From contig NZ_JAGMUL010000060.1 of the NCBI RefSeq assembly GCF_019049285.1, positions 16,878 through 80,877 of the forward strand: a stretch of 64,000 nt of DNA. Reading direction: 5' to 3'. The DNA comes from Streptomyces sp. AC550_RSS872 (GTDB lineage Bacteria > Actinomycetota > Actinomycetes > Streptomycetales > Streptomycetaceae). The translations under genes and the position numbers were made by a program. Below the pieces are notes generated by a model. It ran no database searches. It was given only the letters and a program-made list of their open reading frames with translations, and had not been told where the DNA came from. Positions 8,487 through 18,199 of this stretch are shown here, piece by piece. Within the stretch, counting starts at the first letter, position 1, and each line of letters starts with the position of its first letter.

Positions 8487-10214
8487 TCAGCCCACGAGCG
8501 GTGGGCGCTGCGCGTAGCCGGTGGCGTCGGTCGGCAGTGGCCGGGTGTCCAGGTAGAACCACTCGGCGTCCGGGCCGGGAGCGGACGGTGCGGCCGTCGG
8601 GGGCGGTGCCGGCATCGGTGCTGGTGTCGGCTCCGGCTCGGTCGTCGTGGGAGCCGGCTTCGCCGGGCCCGGCATCAGCAGCTCCACCCGCAGGCCCAGC
8701 CCCCGCTGCTGTGCCGTGAACTCCTCCACCTGGTTGCGGCAGGCGTGGTCCAGATGGGTGATGCCGGTCAGGTCGAGGCGGATGCGGGGCCTGCCCGAGG
8801 CCGCGGCGGCTTCCAGTGCCTCGATGACCTGGGGCAGCCGGAGGAACGTCGCGTTGCCGGCCATGACGACCTTCGCGGTGTCGTCCTCGACGTGCTGCCG
8901 GATCACCGTATGCGACATGCGCAGGGCGGCCAGCACGATCCCGGCGGCCAGTCCGATGAGGACCCCCTCCAGCAGCGCCGTCGCCACGATGACCACGGTC
9001 GTCACCGTCATCACCACGAACTCGCCCCGGTCCTGCCGCCACATCTTCGGGAACTCCTCCGGTGCGAACAGCTTCCAGCCGCTGTGCACGAGGACGCCCG
9101 CGAGCACCGAGATCGGGATCAGGGCCAGGACCTGCGGCAGCAGCAGCGCGAAGGCCAGCAGCCACAGGCCGTGCAGGGTGCGGGAGATACGGGTCTTCGC
9201 GCCGGCCTGGACGTTCGCCGAGCTGCGCGCCACGACCGCCGTGACGGGGAGGGCGCCGAGGACGCCCGCGACCGTGTTTCCGGCGCCCTGGGCGATGAGT
9301 TCGGTGTTGTAGCGGGTGCGTGGGCCGCTGTGCATACGGTCCACGGCGGCCGCGGTGAACAGGCTCTCCGCCGAGGCGATCACCGTGAAGGTGAGGATGG
9401 AGGTGAGGATCGCGGGCTGCGCGAGACCCGCGAACTGCTCGGCCCCCGGCACCTGCACCGACGCCAGCAGATTGCCGACCTGGAGCGTCTTCACGTCCAC
9501 GCCGGGCAGTGCGGCGACCGCGATGCCGATGCCGACCGCGACCAGCGCGGCCGGGATCTTCTTCGCCGGGCCCGGCACCTTCTTCCACACGAAGCTCAGC
9601 ACGATCGTGGCGACGCCGAGCAGCGTGGCGATCATCGCCTGGGGGTTGGTCAGGATGCCGGCGAACAGGCCCGGGATGCCGGCCATGTTCTCGATCGGCG
9701 TGCCGGGCGCCTTGGCGTCGGCCATCGGGTAGGCCTGGCTGAACATCAGCGGCAGCCCGATGCCGGCCAGCATGCCCTGGACCACGGCGAGGGAGATCGC
9801 CTGGAACATCCGCCCGAGGCGCACCACCCCGAGCACGATCTGGAGGATGCCCGAGAACAGCACGATCACACCGAGCATCGCCACGCCGTGCTCCAGCACC
9901 GTCTCCGCGACCAGCGCGGCGAGCCCGGCGGCCGGCCCGCTGACCTGGAGCGTACTGCCCCGGACCGCGCCGACGACCAGACCGCCGATCACCCCGGAGA
10001 TGATGCCGAGTTCGGCGGGGACACCGGAGGCGACGGCCACGCCGATGCACAGGGGCAGGGCGACCAGGAAGACGACGAGGGAGGCGGTGATCTCGCCCGC
10101 CAGGTCGAGCTTCGCACCCCCGGCCTTCGGCACCTCGGCGGCGCCACCCCCACCCCTCGGCGCGCTCACCTTCGTACGCCCGGGACCCCTACCGCGCGCA
10201 TGCGCCCCGCTCAT
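8487..10214 (-). CDS. SulP family anion transporter with STAS domain
   Basis: A 575-residue transporter: about 12 to 14 membrane segments (residues about 35-430) followed by a cytoplasmic STAS domain (about 440-540) and a Pro/Ala-rich C-terminal tail with [10 protein letters not shown]. SulP signatures include [18 protein letters not shown] and the conserved region [13 protein letters not shown]. Its ATG overlaps the stop of the carbonic anhydrase gene by four bases (ATGA), so the two are co-translated. This pairing suggests bicarbonate as the substrate, as for SulP bicarbonate transporters with carbonic anhydrase; sulfate remains possible. Confidence 0.9.
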   Translation of the reverse strand: MSGAHARGRGPGRTKVSAPRGGGGAAEVPKAGGAKLDLAGEITASLVVFLVALPLCIGVAVASGVPAELGIISGVIGGLVVGAVRGSTLQVSGPAAGLAALVAETVLEHGVAMLGVIVLFSGILQIVLGVVRLGRMFQAISLAVVQGMLAGIGLPLMFSQAYPMADAKAPGTPIENMAGIPGLFAGILTNPQAMIATLLGVATIVLSFVWKKVPGPAKKIPAALVAVGIGIAVAALPGVDVKTLQVGNLLASVQVPGAEQFAGLAQPAILTSILTFTVIASAESLFTAAAVDRMHSGPRTRYNTELIAQGAGNTVAGVLGALPVTAVVARSSANVQAGAKTRISRTLHGLWLLAFALLLPQVLALIPISVLAGVLVHSGWKLFAPEEFPKMWRQDRGEFVVMTVTTVVIVATALLEGVLIGLAAGIVLAALRMSHTVIRQHVEDDTAKVVMAGNATFLRLPQVIEALEAAAASGRPRIRLDLTGITHLDHACRNQVEEFTAQQRGLGLRVELLMPGPAKPAPTTTEPEPTPAPMPAPPPTAAPSAPGPDAEWFYLDTRPLPTDATGYAQRPPLVG

Positions 10215-10816
10215 CCGGTATGCACCCGGAACAGCCCGTCGCCCTCCAGCTCGTGCACCTGCCCGGTGTCGACCTCGTAGTACCAGCCGTGCAGCCGCAG
10301 CCGCCCGCCGTCCAGCCGCTGCCGCACCACCGGGTAGCTCCGCAGTACGGCAAGCTGGTTGACGACATTGCCCTGGGCCACGTCGGGCAGCGACGGGTCG
10401 TCGGACGCGGCGTCGAGGACCGGCGCCAGTTCGGGACGGGCCAGCCGCAGCCAGGCGTCCACGCCCGGGAGCGCGGACAGGTCGTCGCCCGCCTTCAGCG
10501 CGCCCATCGCACCGCAGTGTGAGTGACCGCACACGACGATGTCCTGAACCCCGAGCACCTCCAGCGCGTACTCGATGGTGGCGGCCTCCCCGGACACGCC
10601 GGGGCTGCCGTACGGCGGCACGATATTGCCCGCGTTGCGCAGCTCGAATATCTCTCCGGGCCGGGCGCCGGTAATCAGGGCGGGAATCACCCGCGAGTCC
10701 GAGCAGGTAATGAAGAGTGCTTCGGGATATTGCCCCTCGGCCAGTTTCCGGTATTCACCGCTCTCGAAATCGACCCGACGCTTGAACGAGCGGGCACGGT
10801 CCAGCAGCGCCTTCAA
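10211..10816 (-). CDS. Beta-class carbonic anhydrase
   Basis: A 201-residue beta-carbonic anhydrase interconverting CO2 and bicarbonate. Zinc ligands are visible: Cys38 and Asp40 in CSDSR, His98 and Cys101 in GHSHCG. The start is set at TTG 10814-10816 (Lys-Ala-Leu-Leu-Asp follows), six bases after GAGGAG; an upstream start would add 42 residues that are unlike the family. It is first in a two-gene operon with the SulP transporter and is divergent from a two-component system. Confidence 0.9.
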   Translation of the reverse strand: MKALLDRARSFKRRVDFESGEYRKLAEGQYPEALFITCSDSRVIPALITGARPGEIFELRNAGNIVPPYGSPGVSGEAATIEYALEVLGVQDIVVCGHSHCGAMGALKAGDDLSALPGVDAWLRLARPELAPVLDAASDDPSLPDVAQGNVVNQLAVLRSYPVVRQRLDGGRLRLHGWYYEVDTGQVHELEGDGLFRVHTG

Positions 10817-11008
10817 CGATGCCTCCTCGATGGGGAGTTCGGCCAGTTGACAGCACCGTAGAGGAGCGCGCGCCAGCGGAAGGTTAAGCAAAGGCCAGAG
10901 CACGTCCAGTAATTGGACATTCTTTGTCGCAATGCCCTGCAAGCGCTTGTCTCTTGTAGCGTGTCGACGTCAGGGCAGAGAATGCAAATTCACGGAGAGA
11001 CAGGACGC

Positions 11009-11842
11009 ATGGGCATACGAGTGCTGCTCATCGAGGACGACGAGACGATCGCCGAACCGCTCGCCGAGGGCCTCGGGCACTTCGGACTGACGGTGGATCA
11101 TGTGACCACCGGCGCCGAGGGACTGAGAAGACCGTACGGTGATGTCGTCCTGCTCGACCTCGGGTTGCCGGACATGGACGGCATCGACGTCTGCCGCGGC
11201 ATCCGGCGGGTCTCGGACGTGCCGGTCATCATCCTGAGTGCGCGGGGTGAGGAGGCCGACCGGGTGCTGGGGCTGGAGCTGGGCGCGGACGACTATCTGG
11301 CGAAGCCGTTCAGCGTACGGGAGTTGGTGGCGCGGGTGCGGGCGGTGACCCGGCGGACCCAGCGCACGGAGGCGGTGGTGGCGGAGCTGGGCACGGCACC
11401 GCTTCCGTCGTTCGAGACGATGACGCCGCCCCTGTCGTACGAGGCGACGACACCGCCGGCCTACGACGCCCTGCCGCCGTCGCCGTCCCCGGCGTACGAC
11501 GAACCCGCGCCCCAGCCCACGTACACCGCACCCGGCCCCCTCGTCGTGGACCGCCGCACCCGTCAGGTCTGGGTCGGCGAGATCCCCGTCACGCTCACCC
11601 CGAAGGAGTTCGAGCTGCTGGCGCTGCTCACCGAGGACCCCGGCGCGGTCTACTCCCGGCAGCAGATCCTGGACCGGGTGTGGGACCCGCACTACGAGGG
11701 GCCGACGAAGACACTGGACGTCCATGTCGCCGCGCTGCGGCGGAAGTTGGGGCACCCGGGGTGGATCCAGACCTTGCGCGGGGTCGGGTTCCGGCTGGCG
11801 GTGCAGAGCGAGCCGGGCGGGCCGCAGGTGTCCTCGCCGTGA
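11009..11842 (+). CDS. OmpR-family response regulator with a Pro-rich linker
   Basis: A 277-residue DNA-binding response regulator. The receiver domain has Asp10/Asp11 and the phospho-acceptor Asp50 (VVLLDLGLPD), then KPF. The C-terminal winged helix (about 185-270) has the usual ELLALL and RQQILDRVW segments. Between them is an unusually long linker (about 125-180) rich in Pro, Tyr and Ser with repeated 'YDxPP/YEATTPP' patterns. The ATG at 11009 has GGAGAG upstream; the earlier in-frame start would add 32 residues. It overlaps the kinase gene by four bases. Confidence 0.92.
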   Translation: MGIRVLLIEDDETIAEPLAEGLGHFGLTVDHVTTGAEGLRRPYGDVVLLDLGLPDMDGIDVCRGIRRVSDVPVIILSARGEEADRVLGLELGADDYLAKPFSVRELVARVRAVTRRTQRTEAVVAELGTAPLPSFETMTPPLSYEATTPPAYDALPPSPSPAYDEPAPQPTYTAPGPLVVDRRTRQVWVGEIPVTLTPKEFELLALLTEDPGAVYSRQQILDRVWDPHYEGPTKTLDVHVAALRRKLGHPGWIQTLRGVGFRLAVQSEPGGPQVSSP

Positions 11843-13323
11843 CCCGCCGGCTGCTGCTCAGCTATCTCTCGCTCGCCGCGCTCGTGCTGCTCTGTCTGGA
11901 GGTCCCGCTGGGCTTCGTGTACTCGCGCAGTGAGCGGGAGCGGGTGGTGAGCGCGGCGAAGGACGAGGCCGAGTCGGTCTCCGCGTACGCCTCGCTGTCG
12001 CTCAGCACGGGCCGGGCCGAACGGGATCTGGCGCGCCGGGTGGCGCACTGCGCCGAGCGGATCGGCGGGAAGGTGGTCGTCGTGGACGCCTCGGGCGCCC
12101 TGCTCGCCACCTCGCATCCGCTGGCCGCCATCATGTCGTCGAACCTCGCCTCCCGCCCGGGCATCGCGGCCGCGCTGCGGGGCACCTCCACGGTGGACGT
12201 CCGTACGTCGACCATCGGCGGCGTCGAGTACCTGTCGGTCGCCGGGCCGGTCCAGCGCGACGGGCGGCTCCAGGGTGCCGTATGGCTGACGTTGCCGACG
12301 CAGACGGTGCACGAACGCGTCCATCATGTCTGGCTGTTGCTGGCACTCGGCGGGCTCGGGGTGCTCACGGCGGTGGCCGTGGTCGGGTTCGCCATCGCCT
12401 GCTGGGCCGGGCGGCCGATCCGTGAACTGGAGCGCGCCACCCATGAGTTGGCGGAGGGCGGCCGGGCCAGGCCGGTGACGATGACGAAGGGGCCGCCCGA
12501 GGTCCGCCGGCTGGCCACCGCGTTCAACCGTACGGCGGCCCGGCTCGCCCATCTCCTCGCCGCACAGCGCGCGTTCGCGGGCGAGGCCTCCCACCAGCTG
12601 AAGACGCCGCTCGCGGCGCTGCGGCTGAGGCTGGAGAACCTGGAGCCGAACGTCTCCGACCGGGGCCTGGGCAGTCTCACGGCCGCCGTGACGGAGACCG
12701 ACCGGCTCGCACGGATGGTGGAAGGGCTCCTGGCCATGGCCCGCCTGGAGGAGGACTCCGCGACGCCCGCGCCGGTCGACGTGGGCGCGATCTGCGCCGA
12801 ACGGCACCGCACCTGGTTGCCCCTCTTCGAGCGGCAGCGGGTCTCCCTGGTGCTGTTCGCGGGCAGTGTCGGGCCGGTCCTCGCGGTCCCCGGCGGGGTC
12901 GAGCAGATCGTGGACAACCTGCTCTCCAACGCCCTGCGCGCCTCCCCGCCCGACAGCACCGTGACCATGGAACTACGGCTCCACGTCCCCGCCCGGCGCG
13001 CCCTGCGCGACGCCCGCCCCGCCTGGGTCGACCTGCACATCACCGACGAGGGCCCCGGCATGACCGCGGACCAGCGCGCCCGGGCCTTCGACCGCTTCTG
13101 GCGCGCCCCGACCGCTCCCAAGGGCGGCACGGGCCTGGGCCTGTCCCTGGTCCAGCGCCTCACGCACGCGAGCGGCGGCGAGGCGAGCCTGCGGGCCTCG
13201 GCCGCGGGCGGCGTGGACGCGGTGATCCGCCTGCCGTCGGCGGAACCGCCGCGCGAGGGGCACGGCCCGGGCCACGACAAGCCCGGGCAGCGGAAGCGGG
13301 CGGTGCCGGCCTTGCGCGCGTGA
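11839..13323 (+). CDS. Sensor histidine kinase, partner of the upstream regulator
   Basis: A 494-residue membrane kinase starting at GTG 11839 inside the stop of the response regulator gene (GTGA). Order: membrane segment 1 (about 5-25), an extracellular sensor loop of about 130 residues, membrane segment 2 (about 165-188), HAMP (to about 245), the H-box EASHQLKTPLAALR, then the ATPase domain with N-box EQIVDNLLSNAL, DEGPGM and GGTGLGLSLV. The C-terminus is Arg/Lys-rich. The signal is not known. Confidence 0.93.
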   Translation: MTRRLLLSYLSLAALVLLCLEVPLGFVYSRSERERVVSAAKDEAESVSAYASLSLSTGRAERDLARRVAHCAERIGGKVVVVDASGALLATSHPLAAIMSSNLASRPGIAAALRGTSTVDVRTSTIGGVEYLSVAGPVQRDGRLQGAVWLTLPTQTVHERVHHVWLLLALGGLGVLTAVAVVGFAIACWAGRPIRELERATHELAEGGRARPVTMTKGPPEVRRLATAFNRTAARLAHLLAAQRAFAGEASHQLKTPLAALRLRLENLEPNVSDRGLGSLTAAVTETDRLARMVEGLLAMARLEEDSATPAPVDVGAICAERHRTWLPLFERQRVSLVLFAGSVGPVLAVPGGVEQIVDNLLSNALRASPPDSTVTMELRLHVPARRALRDARPAWVDLHITDEGPGMTADQRARAFDRFWRAPTAPKGGTGLGLSLVQRLTHASGGEASLRASAAGGVDAVIRLPSAEPPREGHGPGHDKPGQRKRAVPALRA

Positions 13324-13340
13324 GCGCGCCCGGGTGACGG

Positions 13341-13417
13341 CACTCGGGGGAGCGGACGCGGACGGTGTCACTCCGGGGAGCGCACGGGGGTATCTGCACT
13401 CCGGGGAGCGCACGCGA
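13341..13417 (+). repeat. Three direct repeats (about 20 bp, spaced 28-29 bp) upstream of the PhoX gene
   Basis: Copies at 13341-13360, 13369-13388 and 13398-13417 share the core CACTCCGGGGAGCGCACG; copies 2 and 3 are identical over 18 bases and copy 1 differs at a few. Spacing of about three helical turns minus two bases would put sites nearly on the same face. They lie between the kinase stop and the PhoX start; a regulator array is possible. Confidence 0.75.
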
Positions 13418-13593
13418 GGGGCACTCACCTGAGCACTCATGGTCAGCGCACAGGCAGCACCCAGGCACGCCGTCCGACGGCCATGCGTTGGCCACGGTCC
13501 GTCCACCATCCGCCCCTAGGTTCCATGCCGCCCCCCGCGCACGACCCCGTCGTCAACCGACGGCGGGGCGGTACGGCATCTCTTGGAGTGAGA

Positions 13594-14754
13594 GTGGAAC
13601 GTCGTAACCTCCTGCGTGCGGCCGTCCTCGGCGGCTCTGCCGCCGTGTTCGGCGGAACTCTGTGGCGCGGCGCCGCATACGCCGCCCCCGCCCAGCCCGG
13701 CACCGGCCCCTATGGTGCGCTGGGCTCCCCCGACGCCAACGGCATCAGACTCCCCAGCGGCTTCACCAGCCGCGTCATCGCCCGCTCCGGCCAGACGGTC
13801 ACCGGCACGTCGTACACCTGGCACAACGCCCCTGACGGCGGCGCCTGTTACGTCGACGGCAGCGGCTGGATCTATGTCTCCAACTCCGAGATCAACCCCT
13901 CCGGGGGCGCGAGCGCGGTCAAGTTCTCCTCGACGGGCGCGATCACGGCCGCGTACCGCATCCTCTCCTCCACCCGGCAGAACTGCGCCGGCGGCAAGAC
14001 CCCATGGAACACCTGGCTGTCCTGCGAGGAGGTGTCCCTCGGCTACGTCTACGAGACCGACCCGTGGGGCACGAACGCGGCGATCCGCCGGGACGCGATG
14101 GGCCGCTTCAAGCACGAGGCGGCGGCCGCCGACCCGGTGCGCAAGGTGATCTACCTGACCGAGGACGAGTCGAACGGCCGCTTCTACCGCTTCGTCCCGA
14201 CGACCTGGGGCAACCTCTCCTCCGGCACCCTCCAGGTCATGGTCGCGGGCAGCGCCACCTCCGGCTCCTTCACCTGGGCGAACGTCCCCGACCCGGACGG
14301 CTCCCCGACGGCCACCCGCTCCCAGGTCTCGGGCTCGAAGTCCTTCAACGGCGGCGAGGGCTGCCACTACGCCGACGACACGGTGTGGTTCACCACCAAG
14401 GGCGACAACCGTGTCTGGCAACTCAACCTGACGTCGAACACGTACGAGCTGGCGTACGACGACTCCCTCGTCACCTCCGGCACGGCCCCGCTCACCGGCG
14501 TCGACAACATCACCGGCTCCTCCTCCGGCGACCTGTTCGTCGCCGAGGACGGCGGCAACATGGAGATCTGCGTCATCACGCCGGACGACGTCATCGCCCC
14601 GTTCCTGCGGATCGACGGCCAGTCGGGTTCGGAGATCACGGGCCCGGCGTTCTCCCCCGACGGCACTCGCCTCTACTTCTCCAGCCAGCGCGGCACCACC
14701 GGCAGTTCGTCGGGCGGGATCACCTACGAGGTGAAGGGCCCCTTCCGCGCATAG
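13594..14754 (+). CDS. PhoX/DUF839-type secreted phosphatase-like beta-propeller protein
   Basis: A 386-residue exported protein. It begins with a Tat-type signal (ERRNLLRAAVLGGSAAVFGG, cleavage near AYAAP). The mature region has DUF839/PhoX features: the opening NGIRLPSGFTSRVIARSG, WHNAPDGGACY, TWLSCEEV, GRFKHEAAAADP, YLTEDES.GRFYRFVP and GEGCHYADDTVWFTTKGDN. PhoX enzymes are Ca/Fe-dependent alkaline phosphatases folded in the cytoplasm before Tat export, which fits; this short member may have another activity. GTG 13594 lies five bases after GGAG. Phosphate control is plausible but no convincing PhoP box was found. Confidence 0.82.
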   Translation: MERRNLLRAAVLGGSAAVFGGTLWRGAAYAAPAQPGTGPYGALGSPDANGIRLPSGFTSRVIARSGQTVTGTSYTWHNAPDGGACYVDGSGWIYVSNSEINPSGGASAVKFSSTGAITAAYRILSSTRQNCAGGKTPWNTWLSCEEVSLGYVYETDPWGTNAAIRRDAMGRFKHEAAAADPVRKVIYLTEDESNGRFYRFVPTTWGNLSSGTLQVMVAGSATSGSFTWANVPDPDGSPTATRSQVSGSKSFNGGEGCHYADDTVWFTTKGDNRVWQLNLTSNTYELAYDDSLVTSGTAPLTGVDNITGSSSGDLFVAEDGGNMEICVITPDDVIAPFLRIDGQSGSEITGPAFSPDGTRLYFSSQRGTTGSSSGGITYEVKGPFRA

Positions 14755-14839
14755 CGGTCACGAAACAGGCACATCTCCTCCACAACTGGTCGCCGGGCAT
14801 TACGGTCATCCCCTCACGCACCACCAGTGGGGGGATGAC

Positions 14840-15313
14840 ATGACCAGTCCGTACACCACGGCACCGATACCGCAGCCGCCGTTCCGCCCGGCCCCGAAGT
14901 GGGCCCGCAAGCGCTACGTGCTGCCCGCTCTCGCCCTGGCCTTCTTCCTGGGCATCGGCGCGGGCGGCGCGTCCGGCGGGGGCGCGAAGAACACCGCCGC
15001 GGCACCCAGGGCGGCATCGCCGCAGCCCACGGTCACCGTCACCATGACGGCCCAGGCGAAGGAACCGGAGCCGGCACCGACGGTGACGGCCACCAAGACG
15101 GTCAAGGTCAAGGTCACCACGACGGTCACCGCCACCCCCGCCGCGGACCCCGGCTCCGCCTCCGACGACGACAGCGACTCCTCCGGCGGCGACGTCTACT
15201 ACGCCAACTGCACCGAGGCCCGCGCGGCCGGCGCGGCCCCGATCCACCGCGGCGAGCCGGGATACGCCTCCCACCTCGACCGGGACAACGACGGGGTGGG
15301 CTGCGACAGCTGA
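14840..15313 (+). CDS. Membrane-anchored Excalibur domain protein
   Basis: A 157-residue protein: a short cytoplasmic Pro-rich N-terminus, one membrane segment (about 30-50), a Thr/Val/Lys-rich stalk (PTVTVTMTAQ, TATKTVKVKVTTTVTATP) and a C-terminal Excalibur domain (YYANCTEARAAGAAPIHRGEPGYASHLDRDNDGVGCDS region). The domain has the hallmark DxDxDGxxC calcium-binding-like motif and two cysteines. It should sit outside the membrane; function unknown. It is followed by a terminator. Confidence 0.88.
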   Translation: MTSPYTTAPIPQPPFRPAPKWARKRYVLPALALAFFLGIGAGGASGGGAKNTAAAPRAASPQPTVTVTMTAQAKEPEPAPTVTATKTVKVKVTTTVTATPAADPGSASDDDSDSSGGDVYYANCTEARAAGAAPIHRGEPGYASHLDRDNDGVGCDS

Positions 15314-15342
15314 CGCGGCGGTACGCGTCCCCGGAAGCAGGC

Positions 15343-15378
15343 GAGGGCGGCACCCCCGCACAGGATGCCGCCCTCTTT
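15343..15378 (+). terminator. Intrinsic terminator after the Excalibur gene
   Basis: GAGGGCGGCA (15343-15352) pairs perfectly with 15366-15375 across a 13-base loop and is followed by TTT. Confidence 0.75.
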
Positions 15379-15478
15379 AGTGCACCGGAGTCGCCGCCCA
15401 TCGGTCTTGAGGGTCGGGGACAGGCGACGACTCCGGGGTTTCTGTGGCCGTAGGCCCCAGCAGCGGTGGCCGTAGGAC

Positions 15479-18199
15479 CTACCGGTGGTCGCTCCCCGCC
15501 GACTGCGAGGCCGCGCGCCCCGCCTCAAGGCGCGCCACCGGGATCCGGAACGGCGAGCAGGAGACGTAGTCGAGGCCGACCTCGTGGAAGAAGTGGACGG
15601 ACTCGGGGTCACCGCCGTGCTCGCCGCAGACGCCGAGCTTCAGGTCGGGCCGGGTCTCGCGGCCCGCCTTCGCGGCGGCGGCGACCAGGGAGCCGACGCC
15701 GTCCTTGTCGATGGTCTCGAAGGGGGATACGCCGAAGATGCCCTTCTCCAGGTAGGCCGTGAAGAAGGAGGCCTCCACGTCGTCCCGGCTGAAGCCCCAC
15801 ACCGTCTGGGTGAGGTCGTTCGTGCCGAAGGAGAAGAACTCCGCGGCCTCGGCGATCTGACCGGCGGTCAGCGCGGCGCGCGGCAGCTCGATCATCGTGC
15901 CGATCGACAGCTTCAGCTTCACACCCGTCGCCGCCTCGACCTCCGCGACGACCTGGTCGGCCTCCTCGCGGACGATCTCCAGCTCCTGGACCGTGCCGAC
16001 GAGCGGGATCATGATCTCGGCGCGCGGGTCGCCCTTGGCGTTCTTGCGCTCGGCGGCAGCCTCGGCGATGGCGCGGACCTGCATCGTGAACAGGCCGGGG
16101 ATGACCAGGCCCAGGCGTACGCCGCGCAGACCGAGCATCGGGTTCTGCTCGTGCAGCCGGTGCACGGCCTGGAGCAGGCGCAGCTCGTTCTCGTGCGGCT
16201 CCTGACGGGACTCCGCCAGCGCCACACGCACCGACAACTCCGTGATGTCCGGCAGGAACTCGTGCAGCGGCGGGTCGAGGAGCCGGATCGTCACCGGCAG
16301 GCCGTCCATCGCCGAGAAGAGCTCCACGAAGTCCTGCTTCTGGAGCGGGAGCAGCTCCTTCAGCGACTCCTCGCGCTCGGCCTCCGTGTCGGCCAGGATG
16401 AGGCGTTCGACCAGCTCACGGCGGTCGCCGAGGAACATGTGCTCCGTACGGCACAGGCCGATGCCCTGGGCGCCGAAGCGACGGGCGCGCAGCGCGTCCT
16501 CGGCGTTGTCCGCGTTGGCACGGACACGGAGACGGCGCTTGCGGTCGGCGAAGGCCATGATCCGGTGCACGGCCTCGACGAGCTCGTCGGCGTCCTGCGC
16601 ACCGGCGTGCATGCGGCCCTCGAAGTACTCCACGACGGGGGAGGGGACCACCGGGACCTCGCCCAGGTAGACCTTGCCGGACGAGCCGTCGATCGAGATG
16701 ACGTCGCCTTCCTCCACCACGTGTCCGCCGGGGACCGTCATGCGGCGGCGCTTGGTGTCGACCTCGAGCTCCTCCGCGCCGCAGACGCAGGTCTTGCCCA
16801 TGCCGCGCGCGACGACGGCCGCGTGGGACGTCTTGCCGCCACGGGAAGTGAGGATGCCCTCCGCCGCGATCATGCCGTCCAGGTCGTCGGGGTTGGTCTC
16901 CCGGCGGACCAGGATGACCTTCTCACCCGAACGCGACCACTTCACGGCCGTGTACGAGTCGAAGACCGCCTTGCCGACCGCCGCACCCGGCGACGCCGCG
17001 ATGCCCCGGCCGACCTGCTCGACCTTCGCCTCCTCGTCGAACTTCGGGAACATCAGCTGCGCGAGCTGGGCGCCGTTGACGCGCTGGAGCGCCTCCGCCT
17101 CGTCGATGAGGCCCTGGTCGACGAGCTGCGTGGCGATACGGAAGGCCGCGCCCGCCGTGCGCTTGCCGACCCGGGTCTGGAGCATCCACAGCTGACCGCG
17201 CTCGATGGTGAACTCGATGTCGCAGAGGTCCTTGTAGTGGTTCTCCAGCGTCTCCATGATCTGCATCAGCTGGTCGTACGACTTCTTGTCGATCGTCTCC
17301 AGCTCGGCCAGCGGGACGGTGTTGCGGATGCCCGCGACCACGTCCTCGCCCTGGGCGTTCTGGAGGTAGTCGCCGTAGACGCCCTGGTGGCCCGAGGCGG
17401 GGTCACGGGTGAAGGCGACGCCGGTGCCGGAGTCGGGGCCGAGGTTGCCGAAGACCATGGAACAGATGTTGACGGCCGTGCCGAGGTCGCCCGGGATGCG
17501 CTCCTGGCGGCGGTAGAGCTTGGCGCGGTCGCCGTTCCAGGAGTCGAAGACCGCGTGGATGGCGAGGTCCATCTGCTCGCGCGGGTCCTGCGGGAAGTCC
17601 CGGCCGGCCTCCTTCTTGACGATCTTCTTGAAGGCGGAGACGAGCCTCTTCAGGTCGGCGGCCTCCAGGTCGGTGTCGACCGTGACCTTCTTGGCCTCCT
17701 TGGCCTTGTCGAGGGCCTCCTCGAAGAGGTCGCCGTCGACGCCGAGGACGGTCTTGCCGAACATCTGGATGAGGCGGCGGTAGGAGTCCCAGGCGAACCG
17801 CTCGTCGCCGGCCTGGTCGGCGAGGCCCTTCACGGACTTGTCGGAGAGCCCGATGTTGAGGACCGTGTCCATCATTCCGGGCATGGAGAACTTCGCGCCG
17901 GAACGGACGGAGACCAGCAGGGGGTTGTCGGCCTGGCCGAGCTTCTTGCCCATCTTGGTCTCGAGGGCGTCGAGGTGCGCACTCACCTCGTCACGCAGTG
18001 CCGCCGGCTCCTCGCCGCTGTCGAGGTAGACCTTGCAGGCTTCCGTCGTGATCGTGAACCCGGGGGGAACGGGAAGGCCCAGGTTGGTCATCTCGGCGAG
18101 GTTGGCGCCCTTGCCACCCAGAAGGTCCTTGAGGTCCTTGTTTCCCTCGGTGAAGTCGTAAACGAACTTCGCTACGTGGGGTTCTTTGTTTTCCGACAC
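15479..18199 (-). CDS. ppdK: Pyruvate, phosphate dikinase
   Basis: A 906-residue PPDK interconverting pyruvate, ATP and phosphate with PEP, AMP and PPi. The ATP-grasp N-terminal domain begins with FTEGNKDLKDLLGGKGANLAEM. The swivelling phosphohistidine domain carries His459 in GGKTSHAAVVARGMGK, with the regulatory Thr two residues before it. The C-terminal PEP/pyruvate barrel ends with GVCGEHGGDP, which holds the catalytic Cys. Length and motif order are normal. The start is GTG 18197-18199 with GAGGGA nine bases upstream. The gene is preceded by about 450 bp rich in inverted repeats. Confidence 0.96.
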   Translation of the reverse strand: MSENKEPHVAKFVYDFTEGNKDLKDLLGGKGANLAEMTNLGLPVPPGFTITTEACKVYLDSGEEPAALRDEVSAHLDALETKMGKKLGQADNPLLVSVRSGAKFSMPGMMDTVLNIGLSDKSVKGLADQAGDERFAWDSYRRLIQMFGKTVLGVDGDLFEEALDKAKEAKKVTVDTDLEAADLKRLVSAFKKIVKKEAGRDFPQDPREQMDLAIHAVFDSWNGDRAKLYRRQERIPGDLGTAVNICSMVFGNLGPDSGTGVAFTRDPASGHQGVYGDYLQNAQGEDVVAGIRNTVPLAELETIDKKSYDQLMQIMETLENHYKDLCDIEFTIERGQLWMLQTRVGKRTAGAAFRIATQLVDQGLIDEAEALQRVNGAQLAQLMFPKFDEEAKVEQVGRGIAASPGAAVGKAVFDSYTAVKWSRSGEKVILVRRETNPDDLDGMIAAEGILTSRGGKTSHAAVVARGMGKTCVCGAEELEVDTKRRRMTVPGGHVVEEGDVISIDGSSGKVYLGEVPVVPSPVVEYFEGRMHAGAQDADELVEAVHRIMAFADRKRRLRVRANADNAEDALRARRFGAQGIGLCRTEHMFLGDRRELVERLILADTEAEREESLKELLPLQKQDFVELFSAMDGLPVTIRLLDPPLHEFLPDITELSVRVALAESRQEPHENELRLLQAVHRLHEQNPMLGLRGVRLGLVIPGLFTMQVRAIAEAAAERKNAKGDPRAEIMIPLVGTVQELEIVREEADQVVAEVEAATGVKLKLSIGTMIELPRAALTAGQIAEAAEFFSFGTNDLTQTVWGFSRDDVEASFFTAYLEKGIFGVSPFETIDKDGVGSLVAAAAKAGRETRPDLKLGVCGEHGGDPESVHFFHEVGLDYVSCSPFRIPVARLEAGRAASQSAGSDHR

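Noticed and set aside
13341-13417. Short CRISPR array
   Set aside because: Only three imperfect copies with 8-9 bp between them; no cas genes.
13425-13460. PhoP box before the PhoX gene
   Set aside because: CTCACCTGAG resembles one 11-bp PhoP unit, but the next unit is out of register, so the required tandem repeat is missing.
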